Shown: piece by piece, positions 17,497 through 25,972 of the stretch
How the letters are laid out: each line of letters begins with the position of its first letter
Position numbering within the stretch: the stretch's first letter is position 1
Assembly: GCF_005503445.1 (NCBI RefSeq)
Contig: NZ_SCOH01000032.1
Location: forward strand, 1 to 64,000
Length of the DNA: 64,000 nucleotides
From: Chitinivorax sp. B
Lineage (GTDB): Bacteria; Pseudomonadota; Gammaproteobacteria; Burkholderiales; SCOH01
Reading direction: 5' to 3'
Made by a program: the position numbers and the translations under genes
The notes under the pieces: model-generated
The model's database searches: none
What the model saw: the letters and a program-made list of their open reading frames with translations, nothing else
What the model was told of the DNA's origin: nothing

Positions 17497-18984
17497 CTAC
17501 CAATAAGTGCGGGGCAGATCTTGGCTCAACGTGATCTGGCCAACCTGTCTTGCCATCAACCAACCGCGGAGCAGGCCAATCAACTCCGCTTCATCAGTTT
17601 TTCTGACGTGGTTGACAATGTCTGCCAACAAGCCATTGGCGACCCGATCATCATTACTGTGGCCAAATTGCGACTGAAGTTGGGCCAGCCATTCCGCAAA
17701 TTTCTCGTACCGTTTACCACCATACGCCATCTGCCCGAACTCACCGAGATAACGCATTTTTTTACCGGCAATACGGCTTTGATGTCGTGCCAAGCCATCC
17801 TCTGCTGCTTTGGATAGTGTAGCTTGCAGTCGCTTGGCGTACTTTTTGAGGACAGGTCCCAGTGCTTCGTCAAAATGGATAAGCGTTTCCTGATTGGTAA
17901 GGGTGGCAAAATAGCGACCCCACTCCAGTAATAGGAGTTGATAGCGTCGGCTGCTTAGCGTCAAACGTGCTTCGTCATGCGCAGCATAGCCGCGGGCGAC
18001 CAGTCGCGCATGCAATCGGCTTCGGGCGGTGTGGGGACCAATCTGCTCAAATAGGGGTGGCAGTGTCTCTCCCAGTAGCACGTCCCAATCCCGGGCATTG
18101 CCCAGAACAGTTCCCAGCCAACGTAGTTCGGTCATTAGAAAGGACACTTTATCCGGGTCTGGTAAATGGGGACGGAATGCACTGAGCAAGACGCGTAGCC
18201 GGCGCAGGGTCACTCGCATTTGATGCAGGTATTCTGACTCGTCCGGGCGGCGTAGAAATCCAGTCTCGTTTCTCTGGAAGCTATCAAGCAGGCTGTGTGC
18301 CAGCGTGCTGACGGCGTCAGTCAGCGGGGTATCAGCTGCGACTGTGGGCGAGGTCCATTTCTGTGGTGCAGTGATCTGTTCGCCATAAGCCAAACGGTAA
18401 CCGCGTTCGGCCTTGCTGGCATTTTCAATATGGATGTTGTAACGGCTTGCAATGGCCAATGCTATGTCAAACAGTGCGGAAACTGGCCCAGCCTTCAGCT
18501 CTAGCTCAATTTCGCAAATCGGTTCGGTTTTGTCGGTTACGACAATTTCACCTTGGTCCAGTGCCAGCTCGATTTCCACCTCGTCAGTGGGGCGAAGGAC
18601 GCGTACTGTACGCTGGAAATTGGTCGCAAACACTGGCTTCAGCCGTGTAATCCGCTCTTCATCAAACCAGTCAGCCCACGGGCTGTCAGCAGCCGGAGCA
18701 AAGTCCAACGCACGACCTGAAACCGGGTATTCCAGCTCTTGGCGGGAATGTAGGCCACCAATGACTTGGCCCCCACCTTTGATGGTCTGTAGCCACTGCT
18801 TACCGGCACATCGCAATCGTAAGCCGATGCGGGCTGCTTGCAGTTCATGATCCGGGGTGTCGAAATAAATGTTTTCCAGCGACACTCGTTGGCTATGGGC
18901 TTTGGTCGCTGGTTTCAGGAGGGGATCTTTCAGCAGCTTGCTGACATCGCTTGGGTCAATCAGCAGTTTCAGTTCAACTTCCAT
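17497..18984 (-). CDS. CYTH-CHAD protein, probable inorganic triphosphatase
   Basis: A 495-residue protein with two domains. Residues 1-200 are CYTH, starting with the EVELKL metal-binding motif (E-x-E-x-K) and including LRLRCAGKQWLQTIKGGG, EIELALDQGEI and ICEIELELKAG, the acidic and basic residues of the triphosphate tunnel. Residues about 220-490 are CHAD, an all-alpha domain rich in His and Arg (YLHQMRVTLRRLRVLLSAFR, ARDWDVLLGE, MRYLGEF) that binds polyphosphate. The E. coli counterpart YgiF hydrolyses inorganic triphosphate. Complete. Its start is 78 bp from the rnpB terminator, so it has its own promoter. Confidence 0.9.
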   Translation of the reverse strand: MEVELKLLIDPSDVSKLLKDPLLKPATKAHSQRVSLENIYFDTPDHELQAARIGLRLRCAGKQWLQTIKGGGQVIGGLHSRQELEYPVSGRALDFAPAADSPWADWFDEERITRLKPVFATNFQRTVRVLRPTDEVEIELALDQGEIVVTDKTEPICEIELELKAGPVSALFDIALAIASRYNIHIENASKAERGYRLAYGEQITAPQKWTSPTVAADTPLTDAVSTLAHSLLDSFQRNETGFLRRPDESEYLHQMRVTLRRLRVLLSAFRPHLPDPDKVSFLMTELRWLGTVLGNARDWDVLLGETLPPLFEQIGPHTARSRLHARLVARGYAAHDEARLTLSSRRYQLLLLEWGRYFATLTNQETLIHFDEALGPVLKKYAKRLQATLSKAAEDGLARHQSRIAGKKMRYLGEFGQMAYGGKRYEKFAEWLAQLQSQFGHSNDDRVANGLLADIVNHVRKTDEAELIGLLRGWLMARQVGQITLSQDLPRTYW

Positions 18985-19062
18985 GGTCGTGGCTGCCGCA
19001 ACTTAATAATAGAGAACCGCCCGAGTGTAGACGAGGTGGGCTACAGGTTCCAGCACCACAGA

Positions 19063-19094
19063 AAGAAAAACGGACCGCCCTCAGGCGATCCGTT
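19063..19094 (-). terminator. Rho-independent terminator of rnpB
   Basis: On the minus strand GGAACGGATCGCC is followed, after TGAG, by GGCGGTCCG and TTTTTC: a GC-rich stem and a T run, 15 bp past the RNA 3' end. Confidence 0.8.
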
Positions 19095-19108
19095 CCTAAT
19101 ATCAAGTT

Positions 19109-19395
19109 GAAGTCAGCCGGTAAGCCGGGTTCTGTCGTGGACAATCATTCCTCTAGGCCTTGCATTGCTCCAAGGCTCAAGCTGCCTACCCGCGGACTCA
19201 GCGAGCAACCTCAACGTCCGCCTATTTGGCATTGCTCCGGGTGGAGGTTACCGCGTTTCACCGTAACTGAATACGCTCGTCTCTGTGGCCCTATTCCTCG
19301 TCTCGCGACGTACGGCCGTTAGCCGTCACCCTGCTCTGTGGAGCCCGGACTTTCCTCCCCCCGATTGCTCGGGCAGCGATTGTCTGGCTGACTTC
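19109..19395 (-). ncRNA. rnpB: RNase P RNA (class A)
   Basis: The catalytic RNA of RNase P, which cuts the 5' leader from pre-tRNAs. The ends GAAGTCAGCC and GGCTGACTTC pair as helix P1. Conserved parts on the minus strand include GAGGAAAGTCCGGGCTC (19341-19357), the segment complementary to plus-strand GCTGCCTACCCGCGG (P15 loop, which contacts the tRNA CCA end), and ACAGAACCCGGCTTA near the 3' end. Length of 287 nt is shorter than the E. coli RNA (377), so some peripheral helices are reduced. A -10-like TAGAAT lies at 19403-19408, seven bases before the start. Located between pyrC and the CYTH-CHAD gene. Confidence 0.95.
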
Positions 19396-19456
19396 AGGCG
19401 GAATTCTACCACCGAATCGGAAAAATTCCGCCGCTGATCCGGATGAATGCCAGTAT

Positions 19457-20497
19457 TTAACCCTGCATGCACCAGCCGATGGTTTCGCCAGCACGCAGTG
19501 GCACGACTGTTGAATCGCCGAACTGGTATTCGGCGGGCACGGTCCAGCTTTCCTTTACCAAGGTGATGGTATCCGAATGACGTGGCAGGCTATAGAAATC
19601 TGCCCCATTGAAGCTGGCGAATGCTTCCAGCTTGTCCAGGGCGTTTACGCTTTCGAAGGCTTCCGCATATAGCTCAATCGCAGCATGGGCAGAGTAGATG
19701 CCGGCACAGCCACAGGCGGCTTCCTTGGTGTGCTTGGCATGCGGTGCAGAATCCGTACCCAGGAAGAATTTTGGATTACCGCTGGTAGCGGCTTTCAGCA
19801 GTTCCACCCGATGTTCTTCGCGTTTCAATACCGGCAGGCAATAGTGATGTGGCCGTACACCACCGATAAACAATGCATTTCGATTCATCAGCAGATGCTG
19901 TGGCGTCAAGGTCGCACCAATATTGCTGGGTGCCGCCATGACAAATTGTGCGGCTTGTTTGGTGGTGATGTGTTCGAACACGACTTTCAAGCCAGGGAAC
20001 TGACGAGTCAACGGGGTCATCACTTTGTCGATGAAGACGGCTTCACGGTCGAATACATCTACGTCGCCATCGGTTACTTCCCCATGCACCAATAAAGGCA
20101 AGCCCTGTTTTTCCATTTCTGCCAGCACGGCAGCGCATTTGCCCAGCAGATCGGTCACACCTGAATCGGAATTGGTGGTTGCACCGGCCGGATACAGTTT
20201 GATGGCTTTGACGAAACCACTTTGCTTGGCCTTGATGACTTCCGCTGGCGAGGTCAGGTCGGTGAGGTACAACACCATCAACGGTTCAAAGCGGCTACCT
20301 GCAGGCAGGGCGGCCAGAATGCGTTCACGATAGGCCGCAGCGAGTTCTACTGTAGTGACAGGTGGCTTCAGATTGGGCATCACAATGGCTCGCCCGAATT
20401 GGCGTGCGGTGTCCTTTACCACATCGCGCATGGCGATACCGTCGCGCAGATGCAGGTGCCAATCGTCAGGGCGGGTCAGGGTGAGTTGCTGGGTCAT
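19457..20497 (-). CDS. pyrC: Dihydroorotase
   Basis: A 346-residue enzyme of pyrimidine synthesis that converts carbamoyl-aspartate to dihydroorotate. Zinc-binding and catalytic motifs are intact: DWHLHLRDG near residue 13 (two His), [18 protein letters not shown] with the Lys that is carbamylated, [16 protein letters not shown], and DSAPH near residue 255 (catalytic Asp). Length and motif order match the E. coli PyrC type rather than the long PyrX type. It begins 48 bp after rsmI ends, on the same strand, and could be transcribed from further upstream. No attenuator-like leader is visible. Confidence 0.95.
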   Translation of the reverse strand: MTQQLTLTRPDDWHLHLRDGIAMRDVVKDTARQFGRAIVMPNLKPPVTTVELAAAYRERILAALPAGSRFEPLMVLYLTDLTSPAEVIKAKQSGFVKAIKLYPAGATTNSDSGVTDLLGKCAAVLAEMEKQGLPLLVHGEVTDGDVDVFDREAVFIDKVMTPLTRQFPGLKVVFEHITTKQAAQFVMAAPSNIGATLTPQHLLMNRNALFIGGVRPHHYCLPVLKREEHRVELLKAATSGNPKFFLGTDSAPHAKHTKEAACGCAGIYSAHAAIELYAEAFESVNALDKLEAFASFNGADFYSLPRHSDTITLVKESWTVPAEYQFGDSTVVPLRAGETIGWCMQG

Positions 20498-20545
20498 GAG
20501 GCGGCTCGCAAAATCAATGAAAACAGACAGACATTATAACTCTGT

Positions 20546-21418
20546 TCAGTCTGCTGCTTTCAGCTTCAGCGCGGCATCGTATAACTGCTTTTTGTTGGCT
20601 CCAGTGATTTCCGCGGCCAACCCGGATGCCTGTTTGACTGGCAGCCCTTTCAGCAGGATACCTAACACACGGAGCGTTTCAGGGCTGATCGATTCATCAG
20701 CTTCAACTTCCGGCGCACCCTCAATGATCACCACAAATTCGCCACGGGTCTGATTGCTGTCAGACGCAAACCAGGCTGCCACCTGGCCTAACTGGCAGCG
20801 GTGAATGGTCTCGAAGGTTTTGGTCAGTTCGCGGGCTAGCAGGACTCGACGTTCCGCCCCAAATATCTCGGCCATGTCTGCCAGACATTCTTCGATCCGG
20901 TGTGGTGCTTCATAGAATACCAAGGCATAAGGGGCATCCACCAAAATCTGTAGCGCCTTTTTGCGCTGACCTGATTTAGGGGGCAAGAAACCGTAAAACA
21001 AGAACTGGTTCTGGGTGAAACCGCTGGCCGACAAAGCGGTGACCACGGCACTGCAACCAGGGATGGGGACAACCTTGAGGCCAGCCTCACGTACCACATC
21101 CACCAAAATGGCACCAGGGTCGCTGACTGCGGGGGTGCCTGCATCGGATACCTGCGCAATGGATTTGCCTTCCCGCAGCCAATTGATGATACGTTCGGCT
21201 TCACGACGCTCGTTATGTTCGCGCACCGAGATGGTTTTGGTCATGATCTGGAACGAGGCCAATAACTTCTGTGTGACCCGTGTATCCTCGGCTGCAATGA
21301 TGTCCACGGTGCGTAAAACCTCCAGGGCACGCATACTTAAATCGCGTAAATTCCCAATGGGAGTGGCCACCACATATAATACGCCTTCTTCCACGGCGCC
21401 ATTTTCCAAATGCGACAA
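20546..21418 (-). CDS. rsmI: 16S rRNA (cytidine-1402-2'-O)-methyltransferase
   Basis: A 290-residue SAM-dependent enzyme that adds a 2'-O-methyl group to C1402 in the ribosomal decoding centre. Motifs: LYVVATPIGNLRDLSMRAL at the start, AEDTRVTQKLL, IAQVSDAGTPAVSDPGA, FLFYGFLPPKSGQRKK, FYEAPHRIEE and RELTKTFE. The start codon used here is TTG at 21416-21418; no ATG lies between it and the conserved start. That makes it overlap the divergent lpoA-like gene by 9 bp, so each promoter must lie within the neighbouring coding region. The order rsmI // lpoA-yraN-diaA-dolP is the same as in E. coli. Confidence 0.93.
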   Translation of the reverse strand: MSHLENGAVEEGVLYVVATPIGNLRDLSMRALEVLRTVDIIAAEDTRVTQKLLASFQIMTKTISVREHNERREAERIINWLREGKSIAQVSDAGTPAVSDPGAILVDVVREAGLKVVPIPGCSAVVTALSASGFTQNQFLFYGFLPPKSGQRKKALQILVDAPYALVFYEAPHRIEECLADMAEIFGAERRVLLARELTKTFETIHRCQLGQVAAWFASDSNQTRGEFVVIIEGAPEVEADESISPETLRVLGILLKGLPVKQASGLAAEITGANKKQLYDAALKLKAAD

Positions 21419-22660
21419 CGTATTACCTCATTCCTGCTAGCGATAAGCTGCTTACTATACGCAGGCTGTGCGCACCAAGCCAGCCGCACGCCTGCTCCGA
21501 TTGAAAAACGCGATGCACAACCAGCTTACAAGTTGGCGCCCATGCCTTCTGCCAAACCAACTGCTGCCACTAAAACTGCGCCAGCCAAGCCGGCAACCAA
21601 GGCAAGCGACACCGCGGTGGTGCAAGTGACCCCACTGGAGACTGCACCGCCGCTGGCGTCAGTGGCCAAAGCGGATACGCAGGCAAGCAGTCCGCCAGCC
21701 CAGGCAACCCGTGGCCCAATGATCGCCTTGATACTGCCCATTGGCACGAAAGCCTTGGGCATGCCTGCCGAGGCGATAAAGGAAGGGTTTAATGCTGCAG
21801 TAACAGCAAGGCCAGAGACTGATTTGCCGATTCGTGTCTACCCAACCAACGAGCAGACCGATGATCTGCTCTTCAACTATAAGCAGGCATTGGATGAAGG
21901 TGCCAGCGTAGTAGTGGGGCCACTAACCAAACCGGCGATCACTACATTGGCGAATTCGGGCTTGGTGTCTGTTCCGACGCTGGTATTGAATACGCCAGAT
22001 GCCGGTACTGTTTTACCTGGGCAGATGTTTGCATTCGGATTGTCGGCGGAAGCTGAAGCCCGCCAAGTGGCACGTGGTGCGTATGGCGGCACTCAGACAC
22101 GGGCCTTGGTGATCAGTATCGATACCCCGTTGAATCGTCGTATTGCACTAGCTTTCAGCGAAGAGTGGCGGCAGTTGGGCGGTAACATTGAAGCAGATTT
22201 CCAACTAGGTAGTCAGGCTACATTTTCCCGGTTACGTGACACAATCGAGCGGATTCGCCCGGAGTTGGTATTCCTGGCGTTGGACCCAAGACGTGCCCGG
22301 CAAGCAAGGCCATATATTGGTTACGGTATGCCAGCCTATGCAACGTCTCAAGTACACAACGGCATGATGAATGCACCGGTAAACCGTGATCTGTTAGGCG
22401 TGCAGTTTGTTGACATGCCTTGGTTGACTGACAAGGGTAATGAATTGGTTGGCCTTTACCCCGTAAGTACACAGAAACTGACGGCTGATCTGGATCGCCT
22501 GTATGCGATGGGAATCGATGCTTATCGAATTGCAGCAAAAATGGCCAAGGGTGAGGTGCCTGCCAGCTTTGAAGGGGTGACGGGCCATATTGAGCTGAAG
22601 CGACAGCAGTTTCTGCGCACGGCCACCATGACTTCATTTGGTAGCGATAGCGTCCAATGA
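21410..22660 (+). CDS. Penicillin-binding protein activator, LpoA/LppC family lipoprotein
   Basis: A 416-residue outer-membrane lipoprotein. Signal ends in the lipobox YAGC (Cys19). A Pro/Ala/Thr-rich linker (about 30-100) leads to a periplasmic-binding-protein-like domain (about 105-415, starting IALILPIGTKALGMPAEAIK, with EGASVVVGPLTKPAI and YGMPAYATSQVHNG). In E. coli LpoA stimulates PBP1A from the outer membrane. This version is shorter than the 678-residue E. coli protein because it lacks the N-terminal TPR domain, as is usual outside gammaproteobacteria. Its last 4 bp overlap yraN. First gene of the yraN-diaA-dolP operon. Confidence 0.88.
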   Translation: MRQRITSFLLAISCLLYAGCAHQASRTPAPIEKRDAQPAYKLAPMPSAKPTAATKTAPAKPATKASDTAVVQVTPLETAPPLASVAKADTQASSPPAQATRGPMIALILPIGTKALGMPAEAIKEGFNAAVTARPETDLPIRVYPTNEQTDDLLFNYKQALDEGASVVVGPLTKPAITTLANSGLVSVPTLVLNTPDAGTVLPGQMFAFGLSAEAEARQVARGAYGGTQTRALVISIDTPLNRRIALAFSEEWRQLGGNIEADFQLGSQATFSRLRDTIERIRPELVFLALDPRRARQARPYIGYGMPAYATSQVHNGMMNAPVNRDLLGVQFVDMPWLTDKGNELVGLYPVSTQKLTADLDRLYAMGIDAYRIAAKMAKGEVPASFEGVTGHIELKRQQFLRTATMTSFGSDSVQ

Positions 22661-22995
22661 GTATCGATGGTGCCGCTGCCGAAGCGGTAGCTGCCCGTTT
22701 TCTGATCCGCCACGGTTTGAAGATCGTGGCGCGCAATTATCGTTGCCGTTTGGGTGAAATCGACCTGATCGCCTTGGACGGGAACACATTGGTGTTTGTC
22801 GAGGTCAAAGCCCGTTCGGGGTCTGGCTTTGGCGGCAGCATATATAGCATTACACCGGCCAAGCAGCGCAAGCTGCTGGCCACTGCCCAACATTATCTTG
22901 CCAGCCTGGGTCGTGAGCCTGCTTGTCGTTTCGATGCTGTATTGTTCGAAGGACAGGGCGCACCGACTTGGCTGCGCAATATCCTGGAAGCCTGA
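22657..22995 (+). CDS. yraN: YraN family (UPF0102) nuclease-like protein
   Basis: A 112-residue protein of the UPF0102 family with the nuclease-type core GEIDLIALDGNTLVFVEVKA, where the Asp and the E-x-K are the metal-binding positions of restriction-like folds. Further motifs are RNYRCRLGEI and AAAEAVAARFLIRHG at the N-terminus. Cellular role unclear; homologues are found throughout bacteria near lpoA and diaA. Start overlaps the lpoA-like stop (ATGA) and the stop is 2 bp before the diaA start, so translation is coupled. Complete. Confidence 0.9.
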   Translation: MSIDGAAAEAVAARFLIRHGLKIVARNYRCRLGEIDLIALDGNTLVFVEVKARSGSGFGGSIYSITPAKQRKLLATAQHYLASLGREPACRFDAVLFEGQGAPTWLRNILEA

Positions 22996-22997
22996 CA

Positions 22998-23585
22998 ATG
23001 GATTTGGTTGAACGTATCAACCGGCAATTTGCCGACAATATTGAACTGACAACCCGCGTGATGCATGAGCTGTCGCCTGGCATAGCTCACGCTGCTGAGC
23101 GTATCGTGTCCTGCCTGATGGCAGATGGCAAGCTGCTGGCTTGTGGCAATGGTACGTCAGCTGCTGACGCGCAGCGTTTTGCATCGTTGTTGTTGAACCG
23201 ATTTGAACGCGAGCGTCCGGGTCTGGCCGCTTTTGCCTTGGCCAGTGATGCCACCACTTTGGCTGCTATTGCTGAAGATTATGATTTCGACCTGGTCTAT
23301 TCAAAGCAGGTGCGTGCCATTGGTCAGCCAAATGATCTGTTGCTGGCCATTTCGGCCAGCGGTAGTGCAGCGAATGTGGTTGAAGCCATTCACGCTGCCC
23401 ATGAGCGCCAAATGGGCGTCATTGCCCTATCGGCAGAAGGCGGACTGGTTGGTGATGTGCTGACATCGGAAGATGTTCACCTCAGCATTGCGGATGGCCA
23501 CCCACCTCGCGTCAGGGAAATACATATGTTGACGTTGCATGCTTTGTGCGACGCCATCGACTGCATGTTATTGGGAGCTGATTGA
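22998..23585 (+). CDS. diaA: SIS-domain protein, DnaA initiator-associating factor DiaA
   Basis: A 195-residue SIS-domain protein beginning MDLVERINRQFADNIEL. The sugar-isomerase motifs ACGNGTSAADAQRFASLL, LAISASGSAANVVEAI and DGHPPRVREIHMLTLHALCD are present. The closest relatives are DiaA, which binds DnaA and helps replication initiation, and phosphoheptose isomerase GmhA; the context between yraN and a dolP-like gene favours DiaA. Its start follows the yraN stop by 2 bp. Upstream in-frame codons exist but lie inside yraN. Confidence 0.85.
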   Translation: MDLVERINRQFADNIELTTRVMHELSPGIAHAAERIVSCLMADGKLLACGNGTSAADAQRFASLLLNRFERERPGLAAFALASDATTLAAIAEDYDFDLVYSKQVRAIGQPNDLLLAISASGSAANVVEAIHAAHERQMGVIALSAEGGLVGDVLTSEDVHLSIADGHPPRVREIHMLTLHALCDAIDCMLLGAD

Positions 23586-23586
23586 A

Positions 23587-24159
23587 ATGAAGAAGACATT
23601 TGTATTGATGGCCTTTGCCACACTGGCTACGCCGGTATTGCAAGGTTGTGCACCTCTGGTTGTGGGCGCTGCTGCCGGCACGGTGCTCATGGCCAATGAT
23701 CGCCGCACGACCGGCACCCAGATTGATGACCAGTCGATCGAATTGAAATTGGAAAACCGCGCCAAGGAGGAGTTCGGTGACCGAGCTCATGTCAACGTCA
23801 CTAGTTACAACCGTGCAGCCTTGTTGACAGGTGAAGCGGAAAGCGATGATGTGAAGCAGGGCCTGGAGCGGTCTGCGCGTACTGTGCCTGGGGTAGGCAA
23901 GATCCATAATGAACTGGTAATCGGTCCGAATTCCACGCTGGGTGCGCGCACTGCTGATACGGCCACCACGACCCGCGTCAAAACAGCATTGATCAGCAAT
24001 ACCAGTATCAATGCCAATCAGATCAAAGTGGTGACGGAGGCAGGTACGGTCTATTTAATGGGTATTGTCAGCCGATTCGAATCAAAAACAGCGGCTGATA
24101 TTGCTGCAGGTGTATCTGGTGTTAAAAAGGTCGTTACCTTATTCGAATATCTTGATTGA
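23587..24159 (+). CDS. dolP: BON-domain outer-membrane lipoprotein, DolP-like
   Basis: A 190-residue lipoprotein read from the ATG at 23587, one base past the diaA stop. Lipobox-like LQGC gives Cys20 as acylated residue. Two BON domains follow: about residues 47-114 (IELKLENRAKEEFGDR, LLTGEAESDDVKQGLERSAR) and about 125-190 (TTTRVKTALISNTSINANQI, GTVYLMGIVSRFESKTA). In E. coli DolP (YraP) is needed for outer-membrane integrity and localises to the division site. Gene order and domain layout agree. The gene ends the operon; a convincing terminator was not seen. Confidence 0.9.
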   Translation: MKKTFVLMAFATLATPVLQGCAPLVVGAAAGTVLMANDRRTTGTQIDDQSIELKLENRAKEEFGDRAHVNVTSYNRAALLTGEAESDDVKQGLERSARTVPGVGKIHNELVIGPNSTLGARTADTATTTRVKTALISNTSINANQIKVVTEAGTVYLMGIVSRFESKTAADIAAGVSGVKKVVTLFEYLD

Positions 24160-24295
24160 TTTGTTCTGATATCCTCGTTCTATCGTCAACTGGGATAAGG
24201 TTTTACTGACGCTACCTGATTCCCAGCACGGTCAGGTTCGACCATGGCCTGAACCGGGTAACAATCTGGCGGGTGAACAACGGATAAATTCCCTT

Positions 24296-25165
24296 ATGCT
24301 TACTGCTTCCTCACAGCGTACCATGGGTGCGCTGCTGATTCTGCTGTCCGCATTTGCGTTCGGCGTCATGCCTTTATTCACTCACTATGCTTATGCTGCT
24401 GGCGCAGATACGCGTACGGTGCTGATGCTTCGTTTTTCGTTGGCTGGCTTGGTCATGTTGGCGGTGATGTCGCTCAGGCGCGATCCCTGGCCGCGTGGCA
24501 AGGCCTTGCTGGGGTTGGTGGCAATGGGTGCCTTGGGGTATGCAGGTCAGTCATTTTGTTACTTCACAGCTTTGCATTATGCCAACCCGGGTTTAGTGGC
24601 CTTGTTGCTGTATTTGTATCCAATTCTGGTGACCATATTGGCGGCTTTGTTTTTGCATGAGCCCCTGACACGCAATAAGTTGATCGCGCTGGGGCTGGCT
24701 TGCCTGGGGTTGGTATTGACTATCGGCCCGGCCCTGGGCGGCTCGCCAACTGGAATCGTGCTGGGATTGATGGCCGCAGTCATCTATTCCATTTATATTG
24801 TTGTTGGATCCCGTATCACGGTAGGTGGCAATGCATTTGCGACTTCGACAGTGATCATGCTGTCAGCTGCTGTGACGTTCTCCGTCAGCATGATTGGCAG
24901 TCAGCTGTCTTGGCCTGTTGGGGTTGTTGGGTGGTCGGCCATGTTGGCGATTGCATTGATTTGCACTGTGGTGGCAATCATTGCTTTCTTCGGTGGGCTG
25001 AAACGTTTGGGGCCGAGTGAGTCGTCGATGCTGTCGACTTTTGAACCGGTGGTCAGCGTCGTAGGTGCAGCATGGCTGCTAGGTGATCAGATGAACGCTA
25101 TGCAATGGTTGGGCGGGGTCTTGATTTTGGCTGCTGCCATGGTACTGGCCCGCCGCCCACGTTGA
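24296..25165 (+). CDS. EamA/DMT-family transporter
   Basis: A 289-residue polytopic protein with about ten membrane helices in two EamA repeats (about 12-140 and 150-287), as in the drug/metabolite exporter superfamily. The first repeat has LMLRFSLAGLVMLAV and the end of helix 4 PGLVALLLYLYPILVT; the second ends PVVSVVGAAWLLGDQMNAMQ. Substrates of such carriers are typically amino acids or metabolites and cannot be read from sequence. Stands alone; 136 bp follow dolP. Confidence 0.88.
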   Translation: MLTASSQRTMGALLILLSAFAFGVMPLFTHYAYAAGADTRTVLMLRFSLAGLVMLAVMSLRRDPWPRGKALLGLVAMGALGYAGQSFCYFTALHYANPGLVALLLYLYPILVTILAALFLHEPLTRNKLIALGLACLGLVLTIGPALGGSPTGIVLGLMAAVIYSIYIVVGSRITVGGNAFATSTVIMLSAAVTFSVSMIGSQLSWPVGVVGWSAMLAIALICTVVAIIAFFGGLKRLGPSESSMLSTFEPVVSVVGAAWLLGDQMNAMQWLGGVLILAAAMVLARRPR

Positions 25166-25207
25166 CACCAATCCGGAACAAGTTTGCTTTTGGCACGGAT
25201 TTGCTGA

Positions 25208-25744
25208 TTATTTATCGCAATGCGGATCGCTGGAGCCACAAGTGACTGTACCGACGGATGGACGGATACGCTTTTCCCGTTCTTCGGCCATTTTGGCTTC
25301 GGCAATTTGCCGATTGAGCTCTCGTAGTGCTTCATCGGCTTTTTGTCGTTCGTGTGCCTTTAAACGCTCATCTGCAGATCGGCGCTTCATCTCCGCATAT
25401 TCCTGCTCATATTTTTCCCGGCGTTTTTGCGCCTCGTAAGCATATTGATTGCGATGGCTCTCGTTACGGGCCGACGAATATTCCCGGTCTGCATCCTCAC
25501 GTAACTTTTTCAGCTGTTCGGCGGCTGCAGCGCCCCGCGCCTGCTCGGCAGCGATGCTGTTGACTTCGACTTCGGCGATTTGCATCGCTGCATTCTGACG
25601 GGCCTCTTCTGCCTCACGTTGTGCAGTCTCTGCTTGTTCTGCAAGCGCTAGCCGGCGTGCTTGAGCGCGTTCCTTTTGAATCCATAGCCCGCTCATCAAT
25701 ACGACAACAATGACGCCGGCGCCCACCATGACTTTGGTGTTCAT
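25208..25744 (-). CDS. Membrane-anchored coiled-coil protein of unknown function
   Basis: A 178-residue protein with one N-terminal membrane helix (about residues 5-22, VMVGAGVIVVVLMSGLWIQ) followed by a long charged coiled-coil (about 25-155) made of Ala, Glu, Lys, Arg and Gln, with repeated KRREKYEQEYAEMKRR-type segments. A short tail ending CGSSDPHCDK has two Cys that could form a disulfide. No family recognised. The likely topology is anchored in the inner membrane with the coil in the periplasm. Convergent with the EamA gene; monocistronic. Confidence 0.7.
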   Translation of the reverse strand: MNTKVMVGAGVIVVVLMSGLWIQKERAQARRLALAEQAETAQREAEEARQNAAMQIAEVEVNSIAAEQARGAAAAEQLKKLREDADREYSSARNESHRNQYAYEAQKRREKYEQEYAEMKRRSADERLKAHERQKADEALRELNRQIAEAKMAEEREKRIRPSVGTVTCGSSDPHCDK

Positions 25745-25938
25745 GCTCTTTCTATCGCTTTCGAAGTTGACGAAGTGTTGTTGATTCTAGCATGCGATTA
25801 TCCAAATGAAATGACTGAAACCAGCTAGATTTGAATGTTTTTTAACGAGTTGAATCAGTAGTGCATTTGATGCTGGTCTGTACCTGAATATCACAAACCA
25901 GATTTGGCGGTATGTTGGGTAGATTGGACAAGATTTGC

Positions 25939-25969
25939 CATCCTGCCATGATACTTTCATGGCAGGATG
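25939..25969 (-). terminator. Strong hairpin downstream of ntrC
   Basis: CATCCTGCCATGA (25939-25951) pairs perfectly with TCATGGCAGGATG (25957-25969), a 13-bp stem with a 5-nt loop directly after the ntrC stop. No clear T run follows on the minus strand, so it may protect the mRNA 3' end as much as terminate. Confidence 0.55.
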
Positions 25970-25972
25970 AAG

